This document shows positions 63,245 through 64,000 of a stretch of DNA of 64,000 bases, in pieces. The DNA lies in NCBI RefSeq assembly GCF_022788715.1, contig NZ_CP085169.1:124001-188000 (forward strand). The letters run 5' to 3'. Each line of letters starts with the position of its first letter. Within the stretch, counting starts at the first letter, position 1. Origin of the DNA: Sulfitobacter sp. DSM 110093. GTDB lineage: Bacteria; Pseudomonadota; Alphaproteobacteria; Rhodobacterales; Rhodobacteraceae. Both the position numbers and the translations under genes were made by a program. The notes beneath the pieces are model-generated. The model was not told the DNA's origin. It worked only from the letters and a program-made list of their open reading frames with translations, and made no database searches.

Positions 63245-63273
63245 ACGCAGCATTCATTAAGAATGAAAAATGA

Positions 63274-64000
63274 GAAGCTGGCGGCATAAATCTTCTATAG
63301 CTATCGCCCGTTGTACAATCGAAGCTCTGGCAGCAGCCGTTCGCCGCATGTGTGCAAATGGCTGCTTTGTCCGCACTGAGTGATTTCATGCGCAGCGCAG
63401 CGAATGGCGGCTTCCACAAACGCAGGTTTGTGAAACGGATGTAAAATAGGCTCTCAGATAGCGAAGTCGTGCATCTCAGTTCGTGTCTCAATGTAAATTC
63501 CGCAAAGGGTGTCAGCGTCAGGGAAAAATATTCCTTAACGTAGGATTTTGCACTGAGCCGGAGCAGACCCCTCAATACGTCATATGCTTGAGCGAAGTGG
63601 CACGGACTTGTCGGATTTGTCGGAAAATATAGCAAAAATTCCGACAAATCCGACACTTTGAAACACGTAGGGCATATTTTAAATATGCCAGCCCCGAAGC
63701 TGCAGGCAAGGTCTAACTTCTAGAAGACTTTTCGATCAAACGTCATTACGGCAACAACCTGATGAAGCTGCGACGCAATGTTCCATGCTGCTTACGAATT
63801 ACAGGAAAAGAATAGCTATGATGCCATATGTCGTGCCGCTTCCTCCCCATCGCTCGGCAAAATTGCGGCGGCCTACCTTGTCAAAAAAGGCATGGTGGCG
63901 CGGATCCGGTGGGAAGACCCGCGCCTTTTCCTTCTGTCTTTGAAAACTGGGCTGCGACAGAAGAAATAACTGGATTTAGGGATCAACTTTGTTCCCGGAG
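63274..64000. other. Right-end stretch without a confident gene
   Basis: A 148-codon minus-strand frame (63210-63656) has a composition unlike a folded protein and no ribosome site. A 63-codon plus frame at 63778-63969 is equally unsupported. The only clear structure is the long hairpin at 63609-63655. Confidence 0.4.
63609..63655. repeat. Perfect 17-bp inverted repeat with 13-nt loop
   Basis: TGTCGGATTTGTCGGAA at 63609-63625 is exactly complementary to TTCCGACAAATCCGACA at 63639-63655. Each arm itself contains TGTCGGA twice, 9 bp apart, so the site holds four copies of one 7-mer in two orientations. It could be a recombination, partition or regulator site. Confidence 0.8.

Noticed and set aside
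63210-63656. 148-codon minus-strand frame
   Set aside because: It covers the hairpin and the repeat copy, has no ribosome site and atypical composition; probably not translated.
63778-63969. 63-codon plus frame at the right end
   Set aside because: No recognisable motif or ribosome site; cannot be distinguished from chance.

Overview
The window looks like accessory DNA of a marine alphaproteobacterium of the Rhodobacterales (Roseobacter group). This rests on gene content and protein style: TRAP transporter, degradative HMG-CoA reductase, ectoine-type catabolic enzymes, a type I secretion fragment and IS66 elements. Codon use suggests moderate GC. There are no rRNA, tRNA, CRISPR or replication genes, so whether it is chromosome or plasmid cannot be told. 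Mixing surface-glycan genes with catabolic islands, IS scars and pseudogenes would fit a large plasmid or a genomic island (inference).

Layout. (1) 1-6400: the end of an HlyD-type secretion adaptor, an XRE regulator, a 585-aa protein that may be secretion-associated, then an intact IS66-family element. It has 22-bp ends and a perfect 8-bp target duplication, and it splits a 159-aa minus-strand gene. A DUF2147 protein follows. (2) 6400-30000: the centrepiece. Two stand-alone condensation-type acyltransferases, a fusion of a six-hairpin glycosidase-like domain with a MurF-like ligase, a secreted-looking acidic protein with about 158 Asp-Ala dipeptides, a 2565-residue highly reducing polyketide synthase ending in a degenerate condensation domain, an MMPL/RND exporter, a LolA-like periplasmic protein, GalE and an outer-membrane beta-barrel. 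The set parallels the mycobacterial Pks-PapA-MmpL logic for exported lipids, but in a Gram-negative envelope. (3) 30400-33400: response regulator, histidine kinase with a periplasmic molybdopterin-domain-like partner, and a ParD antitoxin whose ParE has decayed. (4) 33400-48500: glycan genes: two related glycosyltransferases flanking an MsbA-like ABC exporter, a methyltransferase fused to two glycosyltransferase domains, cysD/cysNC for PAPS, a broken ugd, and manC. (5) 49300-56800: VanZ-like protein, an IS3 scar, and a MocR regulator divergent from an HMG-CoA reductase plus TRAP transporter operon, likely for mevalonate uptake and breakdown. (6) 56900-61800: a LysR-controlled operon (dehydratase, RidA, DUF3100 transporter, small membrane protein, aspartoacylase-type deacylase), likely for an N-acylated amino acid. 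(7) 61800-64000: sparse, with small genes and a strong hairpin.

Working model (inference): the PKS builds a reduced acyl chain, condensation enzymes attach it to a sugar or amino-acid acceptor, and MMPL with the LolA-like protein and the barrel moves the product to the cell surface. The later glycosyltransferase and ABC genes build or export a glycan, possibly sulfated through PAPS.
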